NCBI GenBank assembly: GCA_035656635.1
Contig: DASRSD010000077.1
Location: forward strand, 1-48,859
Direction of reading: 5' to 3'
Length of the DNA stretch: 48,859 nucleotides
Source: Pirellulales bacterium
GTDB lineage: Bacteria > Planctomycetota > Planctomycetia > Pirellulales > JADZDJ01
Shown here: piece after piece, positions 25,039-33,243 of the stretch
Position numbering within the stretch: position 1 is the first letter of the stretch
Layout: the number at the start of each line of letters is the position of its first letter
Notes under the pieces: generated by a model
Told to the model about the DNA's origin: nothing
What the model saw: the letters and a program-made list of their open reading frames with translations, nothing else
The model's database searches: none
Program-made: the position numbers and the translations under genes

Positions 25039-27675
25039 TTACGCCAGTTGCAACGTGCCGCGGGTAACACCCAGTTGATTCAACACTTGCAAGCTTCTCC
25101 AGGCTTGCCGCGGTGGCTCCAGCCCGTTGATTACTCGGGCGTAGTGTTCCAATAATGGCGCCACTTGGACAGCCGATTCGCGCAGCAATTCCACGCGGAA
25201 ATGCCGCACGCCCAAGGCTAACATGCTGGGAATATATTCCGCGCCCGATTGTGCCACGGAATTGAAAATCGTGTTGCGACAGCCCGTATCGGCCAGCAGT
25301 GGGAAAGCAGCGCCAGTGCGGTCGCGCAGCTCTACTTTATGGCGATCGCACGGCCGGCCGCAATCACGGGAATCTTTGCCATTCGAAAGCATCGCGGCGA
25401 ACACGCAATGCTCCATGTGAAACATGGGCATGTGCTGATGAACGACAACTTCCAATAGCCCAGGATCCATTCGACGCAGCATGGCGGCCAGTTGTTCCCA
25501 GTTCAAATCGTAACTGGGCACAAGCCGCGAGAGGCCTTCCTGTGCCAGCAAATGGGCGGTTAATTCGTTGGCCACGTTGAGCGAAAAATCGCCAATGAGT
25601 TGGAAAGATGCAATCAATTTCTGCTCGGCCGCAGCTGGCGCTTCTTCGCGGAAAAACATCAACGCCGCCAAGTTCCGCACCAACACCGCATCGGGTTGGG
25701 CCTTGGCGATGATCCGGAGCAGGCCTTCTTCGCCCGGCTTGATGATCCGCAACGACGCCAAGCCAATTGGCATGCGGGCAGAACGGGCTTTGGCCACCGC
25801 TTCGTGATAGCGGCGGAGATCTTCGAAATCGGCATAGACCATCGCGGGAGGCAAGAGCGGAGTTTCCGGCCGCCAGGCCAAAACTGCTTCGAGTTGCTCC
25901 ATGTTGCGGACTAGCACGTTAAGCGCTGGCTGGTCAGCAGGGAATTTGCAGCGATGGTTCTGAACGTCGCGGCGCAATTCGTCCAAGGCTTGCGGATAAA
26001 CCGTGCGATTGCGCTTCGCTTCGCGATTTCGTTGCAACAAGGCAACCGCCTGCCGGCGCAAATCGTTCAGTACGCTTTTGGGCACCATCACATTCGGCGG
26101 CAAATCATTTTGCATGTCGGCCAATTCAAAAGACGTGCCGCCCAAGCGGCCCAGTTGTTCGCGCAGCAGTTCGGGAGTCACCGGATGCTTTCGCGCTGCC
26201 TGCAAAGGCCCGGGCCACGTTGCGCTGCCGAGGTTTTCGCGGGAATCGCGCACTTCCAAATTCAAAGAAGCGCCTAGAGTGCCTGAAATCGTGAACTGCA
26301 ACGGCTCGCGGTGAATCACCACGTCGCGGGCAAACGTTTGCCCCATTCGCTGGCGTAGTTGCGGATCGTCGGTTTTCCACACCAGGCTGCCCAGGGCGAT
26401 GGCGGCCAAATTCACGCTGCCGTGGTGCAAAACCATTTCGATGCAATGTTCACCACCCCGCGTTTTGCAATTAGCCCCGCTACACGAAGCGTTGGGCGCA
26501 AGCTTTTGCGCTTCGATGACGCGCCCACCTTGTTCGTCTTGCTCGGGATGCCCTTCGTCAAACACGATGCCGTCGCCGGGTTGAACGATGTGGTGCAAAT
26601 GTTCCGAATCTGCGGAATCCAGTTCCACGATGACGCCACGTGCCGTTTTATCGACCACCGTGCCCAGCCGCACGCCGCGGCTTTTGGGAAATCGCCCGGG
26701 AACCAACACTTGATGGTTTACGCCGCTAAGAAAACCGTGGCTGAAACCGCGCGAAAAACTTTGTTGCAGATCGCGCTGCTTTTGGCGATCTAAGGCGAAC
26801 GGCAGATTCGCCGCGGCCGCATCGATGGCGGCGCGATAAGTTTGCGAAGTGATCGCTACATACTCGGCGCTTTTCAAGCGGCCTTCGATTTTGAAGCTGC
26901 ACACGCCGAGTTTCACCAGCGGCTCAATTAAATCGTGGGCCGCCAAATCTTGCGGGCTGAGCAAATACTGTCGGTCGCCAGTATCGCGCTGCTGGCCGTC
27001 GACAAACAATTCGTACGGCAATCGGCAGGCCTGGGCACACTGCCCACGGTTCGCGCTGCGGCCTCCCAAGGCTTCGCTAGTTAGGCATTGCCCGCTATAG
27101 GCCACGCACAGGGCGCCGTGGACAAACACCTCCAGCGGCATGGCGGTTTTCGCGGCAATGTGGGAAATGTCGTCGATGGAAAGTTCCCGGGCCACAATCA
27201 CCCGTTGCACTCCCAAGCGGCGGACAAACTCAATTCCGCGTGCCTCGGTCAACGTCATTTGGGTAGAACCGTGAACCGCCAGGTCCGGCGCCAAGTGGCG
27301 AATCAAATTCGCGAGCCCCAAATCTTGAACAATGACGGCGTCGGCCCCGGCCGCCACCATGGCGGCAACGAAACCAGCGGCCTCCGGCAATTCGCTGGAG
27401 AAAATCAAAGTGTTCAAAGCCACGTATCCGCGGACATTATGCCCGTGCAAATACGCCATGACCTCGGGCAGTTCGTCGAGCGTGAAATTCGCCGCCCGAT
27501 GCCGGGCATTGAAATTGGAAAGGCCGAAATAAACCGCGTTGGCTCCGTTCGCCACGGCAGCGCGCATCGCTTCCCAATCACCGGCGGGAGCAAGCAATTC
27601 GGGAGTGCTGGAACTGGTATCGAGCATATGAAAAAAATTCTCGGCTACGGCGTGTAAATGCGTCCGATCATTCAT
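25039..27675 (-). CDS. Peptidase U32 family protein, RlhA-like
   Basis: This is an 878-aa U32-family protein. The N-terminal domain opens ELLAPAGDWEAMRAAVANGANAVYFGL and carries the U32 cysteine set in GALCVAYSGQCLTSEALG and RGQCAQACRLPYEL, which in RlhA and related enzymes binds an iron-sulfur cluster. A DUF3656-like middle part follows, then a second collagenase-like domain near the C-terminus with a partial Cys set (HCVFAAM, CGRPCDRHKVEL, DTGCRNTIF). RlhA makes 5-hydroxycytidine in 23S rRNA from prephenate; other U32 members act on ubiquinone hydroxylation, and the two-domain length favours RlhA. The chosen ATG (MNDRTHLHAVAE) drops 120 poorly coding upstream codons. Confidence 0.85.
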   Translation of the reverse strand: MNDRTHLHAVAENFFHMLDTSSSTPELLAPAGDWEAMRAAVANGANAVYFGLSNFNARHRAANFTLDELPEVMAYLHGHNVRGYVALNTLIFSSELPEAAGFVAAMVAAGADAVIVQDLGLANLIRHLAPDLAVHGSTQMTLTEARGIEFVRRLGVQRVIVARELSIDDISHIAAKTAMPLEVFVHGALCVAYSGQCLTSEALGGRSANRGQCAQACRLPYELFVDGQQRDTGDRQYLLSPQDLAAHDLIEPLVKLGVCSFKIEGRLKSAEYVAITSQTYRAAIDAAAANLPFALDRQKQRDLQQSFSRGFSHGFLSGVNHQVLVPGRFPKSRGVRLGTVVDKTARGVIVELDSADSEHLHHIVQPGDGIVFDEGHPEQDEQGGRVIEAQKLAPNASCSGANCKTRGGEHCIEMVLHHGSVNLAAIALGSLVWKTDDPQLRQRMGQTFARDVVIHREPLQFTISGTLGASLNLEVRDSRENLGSATWPGPLQAARKHPVTPELLREQLGRLGGTSFELADMQNDLPPNVMVPKSVLNDLRRQAVALLQRNREAKRNRTVYPQALDELRRDVQNHRCKFPADQPALNVLVRNMEQLEAVLAWRPETPLLPPAMVYADFEDLRRYHEAVAKARSARMPIGLASLRIIKPGEEGLLRIIAKAQPDAVLVRNLAALMFFREEAPAAAEQKLIASFQLIGDFSLNVANELTAHLLAQEGLSRLVPSYDLNWEQLAAMLRRMDPGLLEVVVHQHMPMFHMEHCVFAAMLSNGKDSRDCGRPCDRHKVELRDRTGAAFPLLADTGCRNTIFNSVAQSGAEYIPSMLALGVRHFRVELLRESAVQVAPLLEHYARVINGLEPPRQAWRSLQVLNQLGVTRGTLQLA

Positions 27676-28313
27676 TAGTATACCGGTGCGGCAGTCGATT
27701 CGCGATGAGCAAATTAGGCCACGCCGCCCGTCACACCGTTGAGTTGGCACGCTCTCAAAGTGTGTGCTGCCGACAGTCGCTTTATCCATTTTGTTCCAGG
27801 TTTTTATTTTTCGGACGGAAAAGGTGAGTTTCTTCAGCGGCAGATTCACGCGCACCGCGCCAATGCCCGAGCGGCATCGTCGGGCCGGTGGACAAATTCG
27901 ATGGCGTTTTGGTTCCGGCATGTGCATTGTTGGTGATTTTGTGCTGCGTGGCGTGCGGCCGTTCGAACAACACCGGGCTGTGGACAGCCCGGCTCGGCCC
28001 ACAACATCAGTTGCGGATAGCTCGGCTCGGCTCACAATAGCAGGCTGGAAAAATCCGGCTCGGAGTGGCTCAAACGGCTAGTCTGTTGGTATGAAAGCGC
28101 ACTATAACAAACGGGTGGCCCAATTTTGGAAAGAAATTTTGAAGATCGTCGCCGCGCGTGAAACAACCATTGCAGCGCTTGGGTACATGCATAAAACCGG
28201 CGATGGTGGAGAAAAAGGGAGGGCGAGGCCACAATCAACCACCTGGCACGCCATGCCCCACCTGATGAACACGTTCTGAGCAACCACACCCCAACTCACT
28301 CAGCGAGAAGAAT
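27676..28313. other. Gene-poor interval
   Basis: No convincing gene is seen in these 638 bp. It includes a 20-bp palindrome at 27973-27992 (CCGGGCTGT, two bases, ACAGCCCGG), and repeated CGGCTCGG units near 27990-28065. A 62-codon frame at 28091-28279 shows NKRVAQFW, similar to the translation of 9206-9253, so this may be a decayed shared sequence. The promoter for the divergent U32 and M23 genes should lie here. Confidence 0.5.
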
Positions 28314-29282
28314 ATGAGACGCCTAAATCGGTTGGTGCTGATACTGCCCGCAGTTATGGCCATCACAGCGTTTGCCGAAGACAAGTCGACGGAACAAACT
28401 GCGCGCAGCTATGTGGATGCGTTCTTGAAGGGAAACATGCAGTTGTTGCTGGAACATGCTTCGCCGGAACTACGGGCACTAATGAAGGACGCCGCCAGCA
28501 TGAATGCCATGCGCGCCGGCAGCGTCGGCAATGGCGCCATCACCGCCGATGAGAAATTGGGGGCCGACTACACGCGGTTGGTGAAATCGACCAAGGGGCA
28601 AATGTTTTCGATCAGCGCTTCGGTCACCTCCGACGGAACACTGGCCGGCTTCCTGATTCAACCCACCGGAGAAGCGCCATCAAATTTCTTGGACTATAAA
28701 ACCAAGGCCGACGCACGCTTGCCATTTGCCGGAACCTGGACCGTGTTCTGGGGAGGCCGCAGTGTCAAAGATAATTATCATGCGTCCTACTCGGATCAGC
28801 GCTTTGCCGATGACATCGTGATGATGAAAAATGGCCAAACGCACTCGGGCATCGGAGTCAAAAACGAGGATTACTATTGCTTCGGGCAGGCCATTATCGC
28901 ACCGGCGGCTGGTTTAGTGGCGGCGGTTGTCGATGGAATTGACGACAACAAGCCGGGAAAGATGAATCCGGCCGAAGCGGCTGGCAACCACGTCGTGCTG
29001 GATTTGGGCAATGACGAGTATTTGTTTTTGTGCCACTTGCAAAAGGGGAGCCTGAAGGTGAAGCCGGGAGACCACGTCACGCAAGGGCAGGCCATCGGAT
29101 TATGCGGCAATAGCGGCAACACCTCGGAGCCGCATCTGCACATCCATTTGCAAACGAAGCCCAATTTTGGCGAAGGGGAGGGCCTGCCGCTGCAATTTGA
29201 GCATTATGTAGCCAGCGGCAAAGCGGTGGACCGCGGCGAGCCGACCAAAGGCCAGCTCATTCACGACGCCTCGGACAAGTAA
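28314..29282 (+). CDS. Secreted M23-family peptidase-like protein
   Basis: This is a 322-aa secreted protein. A signal peptide (LVLILPAVMAITAFA) is followed by a DUF3887-like domain (TARSYVDAFLKGNMQLLLEHASPE, here abbreviated to its start) and then a C-terminal M23 fold. The M23 core shows FLCHLQKGSL, GDHVTQGQAIGLCGNSGNT and PHLHIHL, which give the catalytic His and the H-x-H zinc pair. The usual first ligand pair H-x3-D is not seen; its place reads DQRFADDIV, with Gln or Arg where His is expected. Classical M23 enzymes cut peptidoglycan cross-bridges, so this could be a modified or regulatory member. ATG 28314 has an AGAAG site nearby. Confidence 0.82.
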   Translation: MRRLNRLVLILPAVMAITAFAEDKSTEQTARSYVDAFLKGNMQLLLEHASPELRALMKDAASMNAMRAGSVGNGAITADEKLGADYTRLVKSTKGQMFSISASVTSDGTLAGFLIQPTGEAPSNFLDYKTKADARLPFAGTWTVFWGGRSVKDNYHASYSDQRFADDIVMMKNGQTHSGIGVKNEDYYCFGQAIIAPAAGLVAAVVDGIDDNKPGKMNPAEAAGNHVVLDLGNDEYLFLCHLQKGSLKVKPGDHVTQGQAIGLCGNSGNTSEPHLHIHLQTKPNFGEGEGLPLQFEHYVASGKAVDRGEPTKGQLIHDASDK

Positions 29283-29300
29283 ATGCCACGATCCATAAAG

Positions 29301-29365
29301 CCGGCGATGGCATCGCCGGAACGGAGCGCCGCACAAATGCCCTGCACCGGGCATACCATGCCCGG
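29301..29365 (+). terminator. Two strong hairpins after the M23 gene
   Basis: CCGGCGATG and CATCGCCGG form a nine-pair stem at 29301-29319. A second stem, CCGGGCAT/ATGCCCGG at 29347-29365 with loop ACC, is followed by CTTTGTG. They lie 20-80 bp after the M23 stop and before the convergent zinc-ribbon gene. The short T-tract makes termination likely but not certain; they may also be palindromic repeats. Confidence 0.5.
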
Positions 29366-29391
29366 CTTTGTGAACTTGACAAGCGCTCGAT

Positions 29392-29601
29392 TTAGCCGCC
29401 GTCTAGCGGTCTTTTGCGACGGCGACGATACGGCTTGACGTAGCGCCCTTTTTTTGTGCCCGGAGCAATGCCAATCAGGCTTGCTTCGGCGGCGCAGCGC
29501 TTGCAGCGGATTTGCTGATTATTGAGCTTCGCGCCGCACTTGGGGCAGCGGCGGGCTTTACGCATTAATTTGAGTTTGGTGCGGGGACGGGTGCGGACCA
29601 T
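29392..29601 (-). CDS. Small basic zinc-ribbon protein
   Basis: This is a 69-aa protein preceded by a textbook ribosome site (GAGGAG about nine bases before the ATG). A basic N-tail is followed by a zinc ribbon (CPKCGAKLNNQQIRCKRC, two CxxC knuckles) and a very basic C-terminus (KPYRRRRKRPLDGG). Size, charge and zinc knuckles suggest RNA or ribosome binding, in the manner of small ribosomal or ribosome-associated proteins, but I recognise no named family. The frame extends much further upstream (to 29895), but that extension overlaps the DUF502 gene in antisense and has no start signal, so it is dropped. Confidence 0.75.
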   Translation of the reverse strand: MVRTRPRTKLKLMRKARRCPKCGAKLNNQQIRCKRCAAEASLIGIAPGTKKGRYVKPYRRRRKRPLDGG

Positions 29602-29833
29602 GCCGAGTATCTCCTCGTGAAAACGTGAATCTACCAAGCTATCGGCTGGCGTCCGATCAATCAAGGTGGCTGGGCCGCTCGAACTGGCAACGGGAAGCAA
29701 AACCGCGTAGACTCGACGCTGCATTTGCTCCGCCGCCAGGGTGCTACACGCGCCCGGTTTACCAATCCACGGGAATTTTCCCCGCCGCGGCGGAGTCGCC
29801 GAACGATCCTTTTTCCCAGCGCCCCCAACGGTC

Positions 29834-30562
29834 ATGGCTCTAGAAAAATCGGGCCTATCGACGCAGCTTTCGTCCGGGGTCAGGCCATTTCGCACCGCGG
29901 TGCTGCGCGGGCTGGGGGTGGTGGCGGCGCCGCTGTTAACGCTGGTGATTTTGCTGTGGATTGTGAAGACGGTCGATTATTACATTCTGGAGCCGGTGCT
30001 GGACGGCACGCGCGAATTGATTGTGGGCCACTGGGCCGACATACGCACCCAGCTTCCCGATGCCCAGCCCACGGCCGATCCGACGGTGTTCGTTTCCGAA
30101 GGGCACGAATACAAGCAGCTCGAAAGCGGGCAGTTCGTTCCGCTTGCGGTCTACACCACCGTGGTGAAACGCAGCCCGGGGGAAGCGCCGCCGGAAAGCG
30201 GGCAAGAGGCGTATCGCCGCTGGCTGGATGTCACATACTTGCGCCCCTGGATTGTGGGACCCGTGTTTTTGGTGGTGTTTGTGCTGCTGATGTATGTGTT
30301 GGGGAGCATGTTCGCCGCCGGGTTGGGCCGGGCGTTTTGGGGTTGGTTTGAACAAGGGATTGGCCGGCTGCCGGTGGTGCGGGCCGTGTACAGCTCGGCC
30401 AAGCAAGTCACGAATTATGTGTTTAGCGAACGGGAATTGGATTTCACTCGCGTGGTGGCCGTGGAATATCCGTGCCGCGATGTGTGGTCGTTGGCGTTTG
30501 TCACCAACGAGGGGATGACCGACGTGCAAACGATCGCTGGCGTGCCAATGTTGACGATTTGA
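29834..30562 (+). CDS. DUF502-family membrane protein, ended by an in-frame TGA
   Basis: This is a 242-aa protein of the DUF502 family from ATG 29834. Two membrane helices are visible (VVAAPLLTLVILLWIVKTV and PVFLVVFVLLMYVLGSMF), followed by the family core GRAFWGWFEQGIGRLPVVR, VYSSAKQVTNYVF and FTRVVAVEYP. It ends at TGA 30560-30562. The next codons continue the family sequence in the same frame, as PTSPVPVSGYTML and onward, so the stop truncates a normally longer protein. The TGA may be a point mutation, a sequencing error or a readthrough site. GTG 29741 would add 31 residues but no core sequence. The family's function is unknown to me. Confidence 0.8.
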   Translation: MALEKSGLSTQLSSGVRPFRTAVLRGLGVVAAPLLTLVILLWIVKTVDYYILEPVLDGTRELIVGHWADIRTQLPDAQPTADPTVFVSEGHEYKQLESGQFVPLAVYTTVVKRSPGEAPPESGQEAYRRWLDVTYLRPWIVGPVFLVVFVLLMYVLGSMFAAGLGRAFWGWFEQGIGRLPVVRAVYSSAKQVTNYVFSERELDFTRVVAVEYPCRDVWSLAFVTNEGMTDVQTIAGVPMLTI

Positions 30563-30748
30563 CTGCCGACCAGCCCGGTGCCGGTGAGCGGGTATACGAT
30601 GCTCATTCCCAAAAGCGACGTGATCGATGTCAACATGACGGTGGAGCAGGCGGTGGAATACATCGTGAGTTGCGGCGTCGTGCTGCCGGCGGAGCAGTTG
30701 GAAGAACGGCTGGCGGAGCCGCGATTGGGGAATGGGAATAGGGAATAG
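30563..30748 (+). pseudogene. In-frame remainder of the DUF502 gene after the TGA
   Basis: Translation in the same frame gives a tail that begins LPTSPVPVSGYTMLIPKSDV and continues with VDMTVEQ-like residues (NMTVEQAVEYIVSCGVVLP), which is the expected C-terminal pattern of DUF502 proteins. It stops inside the heptamer repeat at 30746-30748. No ribosome-binding site or start precedes it. It is the severed end of the gene upstream, not an independent gene. Confidence 0.75.
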
Positions 30749-30789
30749 GGAATAGGGAATAGGGAATGCGGAATGCGGAATGCGGAATG
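30727..30789. repeat. Heptamer tandem repeat GGGAATA / CGGAATG
   Basis: Nine consecutive 7-bp units fill 63 bp: first GGGGAAT, four GGGAATA, one GGGAATG and three CGGAATG. The complementary strand reads as the often seen low-complexity frame with SLFPIP and SAFRIP. It spans the last codons of the DUF502 remainder and the gap before the convergent DedA gene. Heptamer arrays of this type are known from several bacterial groups and may vary in copy number. Confidence 0.85.
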
Positions 30790-30843
30790 TTGTGATGTTT
30801 AGCCGCGACGCGGTAGCGGAGCGCGCGGGCCACGGGCGGAGAA

Positions 30844-31536
30844 TTAATCTGCCGGGCGTTCGTCGCCGTGGAGCAGTTCTTCGCCGCGCCAAGCGCGAAA
30901 AATGCCCAAGAGCACCGGCAAAACGCTTACCAACACGATGCCCAGCACCACCAGCTCGAAATGATCTTTAATCCACGCAAAGCGCCCCAGCCAATAGCCG
31001 GCCCAGGTCATCAGCAAAATCCAACTGCCGGCGCCCAGCACATTGAACATTAAAAAGCGGCGGTACGTCATGCGCGCAACGCCGGCCACAAACGGCGTAA
31101 AGGTGCGCACAATCGGCACGAATTTGGCCAGCACAATCGCCTTACCGCCGTGTTTTTCGTAGAACGCTTTGGCGGACATCAAGTACTCATGCTTGACGAA
31201 GCGCAAGCGACCCTTTTCGAACACATGTTCTTCCAGTTGCCGCCCGAGAAAATAATTGCAGGCGTCGCCGCAAATGGCCGCCGGAATTAATACCAGATCG
31301 AGCACGACGATGTTGAATACATCCTGGCTGGCTAAAAACCCGGCGGCAAACAGCAGGGAATCGCCCGGCAGAAAAAAGCCGACCAACAGCCCCGTTTCGC
31401 TAAAGACGATGGCGCCGAGGATGGCGTAACCGGCCCAAGGAGCCCACTCTGGATTGACGATGGCGCGCAAGTTTTCCGGACGAGCCAGGCTCATCAGCCA
31501 TTTGACGTGCTCGATGATCCACTGGAAAACCGCCAC
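30844..31536 (-). CDS. DedA-family membrane protein
   Basis: This is a 230-aa DedA protein. GTG 31536 has a GGAGA site about eight bases upstream and is preferred to GTG 31560. Membrane segments and conserved positions are clear: ETGLLVGFFLPGDSLLFAAG, the GRQLEE motif after CGDACNYFL, and KFVPIVRTFTPFVAGVARM, which contains the conserved basic residues of the family. DedA proteins move lipid carriers (such as undecaprenyl phosphate or phosphatidylethanolamine) across the cytoplasmic membrane or maintain proton-dependent envelope functions; which of these applies is not visible. It converges with the DUF502 gene across the heptamer repeat. Confidence 0.93.
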   Translation of the reverse strand: MAVFQWIIEHVKWLMSLARPENLRAIVNPEWAPWAGYAILGAIVFSETGLLVGFFLPGDSLLFAAGFLASQDVFNIVVLDLVLIPAAICGDACNYFLGRQLEEHVFEKGRLRFVKHEYLMSAKAFYEKHGGKAIVLAKFVPIVRTFTPFVAGVARMTYRRFLMFNVLGAGSWILLMTWAGYWLGRFAWIKDHFELVVLGIVLVSVLPVLLGIFRAWRGEELLHGDERPAD

Positions 31537-31588
31537 GTTTATTTCTCCGGCAGCGCCCACCGAGGCGGACGGCTAATTGGGTATTGGG

Positions 31589-31653
31589 GTAGCCGGATGC
31601 TCACAGCATCGGGACCGGAAGGCGTGGCCTTCCGGCTGCATCGAAAACGCTAC
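31589..31653. repeat. Palindromic intergenic element
   Basis: A 65-bp segment between GTAGC and GCTAC ends contains two hairpins: GATGC/GCATC (31596-31610) and CCGGAAGGC/GCCTTCCGG with loop GTG (31615-31635). It sits between the MFS stop and the DedA start, both on the minus strand. It could be a small mobile repeat, or a transcription pause or terminator element; no T-tract follows on the minus strand. Confidence 0.45.
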
Positions 31654-31698
31654 ACAAACATAAGGCGCGCACTAGATAACCATACCATACCCGAAACT

Positions 31699-33060
31699 TT
31701 ATTCCGGCAGCAGCTTGCCTTTCGTTTCCGGGGCGAAGGGTAGGGCGAGAATGCCGACAAGGTACACCAGCGCCGTCCACGTGCCGATGCTGCGAAGCGT
31801 ATCGACCGGTTTGGACGACGCCTGGCTGAGGGCGTAATAGCCTTGAATGAACGCGCCGGCGGCCGCCACGAATCGGCCGAAGTTGTAGCAAAACGAGGTG
31901 CCCGTCGCCCGGAGGCTGGTCGGGAAAAGTTCGGGGAAGTAAATCGCATACAGCGCGAAAATTCCAAGTTGGCAAAAGCCCATGATCGGCGTGAGCCAGA
32001 AGACCTGGTAATGCGAAGTCATGCCCTGGAATTCCAGGACCGTGGCCAGAAACGCCAGGACGAAGGCAATGGCAAAGGTCGGCTTTCGGCCCAGGACGCG
32101 GGCCAAGCGAGCGTAGAGCATCATGCCGGTGAAGCCGCCGATTTGCATCATGAACAAATTGATGGCGACCCAGGTGGTGAGCTGGCTGTCGAGATCCGCC
32201 GGTTCCAAGTGTTTGGAAGCGAGCGAATCTTTAAGCACGGTGCGGACCAAATCGTTGCTGAACACGCCGACGCCCCAAAAGCCGACAATGCCGGCGCAGC
32301 CCAACACCAGGCCGATGATGGCGTTTTTTCGCCAGCGAGGATCGGAAAACAATTTTCCCAGCGAGCCGAGCAAACTGCCGGCGAGTTTGCCTTCGGCCTT
32401 GGCTTTGAGCCAGAGTTCTGGTTCGTGGACTTTGCGTTGGACTAAAACAACCATGGCCGCCGGCAGCGCGCCGACGACGAACATCCATCGCCAGGCATGC
32501 GGCACGGCAAGCAGCCCAAAGGCATAACCGATGACGGCCGCCAGCGCATTGCCGACCGTGGAAAGGGCCTGCAGCAAACCGAGCGCGCCGGCGCGGGCAG
32601 ACGAGGGGACCGTTTCGGCCACCAAGGCTACGCCGACGGCAAACACGCCGCCAATGCCCAGGCCGGTCATCAATTGAAAAACGGCGAAATCCCAAAATGC
32701 GTGGGAAAAGAAAATGAGTCCGGTGCAGACCGAGTACAGCAAAATACAAACGATAAGCGTTTTGGCGCGGCCGATTTTATCGCCCAAAGCACCAAAGAAA
32801 ATGCCGCCGGTGCCCCAGCCCAAGAGAAAAATGCCGGTCACATAATAACCGTAGGCCGTAGCATTGGCGCCGGTTCCGGAGAGCAATTCTTCCATGGCGG
32901 GGCGGCGCGCCTGGTTGAACAAGTGCTGATCGAGGCAATCGAACAGCCAGGCCATGGCCGCGACAATCAGCACGAACCAGCAGTGCGCGGTCATCTCCCG
33001 ATACCACGGCCCGGGATGCAGATCGATTTTCGCCGGCGGCTCCAAATTCAATTCGGCCAT
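31699..33060 (-). CDS. MFS transporter (sugar/organic-acid group)
   Basis: This is a 453-aa twelve-helix transporter. TM1 carries FDCLDQHLFN with acidic residues, typical of the AAHS/SHS-like subgroup of the major facilitator superfamily. The A-motif after TM2 is FGALGDKIGRAKTL. The second half has YARLARVLGRKP and the C-terminal FAPETKGKLLPE, a version of the PETKG signature of sugar and organic-acid porters. The ATG at 33060 is the only good start. It is divergent from recQ and shares a direction with dedA. Aromatic or organic acids are possible substrates, but none is proven by the sequence. Confidence 0.9.
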   Translation of the reverse strand: MAELNLEPPAKIDLHPGPWYREMTAHCWFVLIVAAMAWLFDCLDQHLFNQARRPAMEELLSGTGANATAYGYYVTGIFLLGWGTGGIFFGALGDKIGRAKTLIVCILLYSVCTGLIFFSHAFWDFAVFQLMTGLGIGGVFAVGVALVAETVPSSARAGALGLLQALSTVGNALAAVIGYAFGLLAVPHAWRWMFVVGALPAAMVVLVQRKVHEPELWLKAKAEGKLAGSLLGSLGKLFSDPRWRKNAIIGLVLGCAGIVGFWGVGVFSNDLVRTVLKDSLASKHLEPADLDSQLTTWVAINLFMMQIGGFTGMMLYARLARVLGRKPTFAIAFVLAFLATVLEFQGMTSHYQVFWLTPIMGFCQLGIFALYAIYFPELFPTSLRATGTSFCYNFGRFVAAAGAFIQGYYALSQASSKPVDTLRSIGTWTALVYLVGILALPFAPETKGKLLPE

Positions 33061-33243
33061 GAAACAATCCTGGGCTAGGGTCTGGCAAATTTGACGGCAG
33101 TTGCGCGGTTTCTTCCGACAAGTGGCTCAATGATAAATGTCAGCCTGCCGCTCGTCCAGCGAGAAGGCGAGATTCTATGCCGCGCGCGCTTTACTTATGC
33201 CGAAAGGGTGGTATAACAGCTTTCCACGTGAGGAACGGTTCAT

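Noticed and set aside
27676-28035. 120-codon N-terminal extension of the U32 protein
   Set aside because: The extension is Arg/Ser/Thr-rich and unlike the family, while ATG 27675 leads directly into the U32 domain.
28091-28279. 62-codon plus-strand frame before the M23 gene
   Set aside because: No ribosome-binding site and no recognised fold. It is kept only as a repeat observation.
29602-29895. Upstream extension of the zinc-ribbon gene
   Set aside because: It overlaps the DUF502 start region in antisense. The GAGGAG site and the zinc ribbon both fit the ATG at 29601.
30560-30562. TGA in DUF502 as a selenocysteine or reassigned codon
   Set aside because: No SECIS-like hairpin was recognised directly after it, DUF502 has no known redox site there, and other genes in the window use TGA as a stop.
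30630-30833. Minus-strand frame with SLFPIP and SAFRIP repeats
   Set aside because: It is the translation of the heptamer array, a common artefact, and not a protein.
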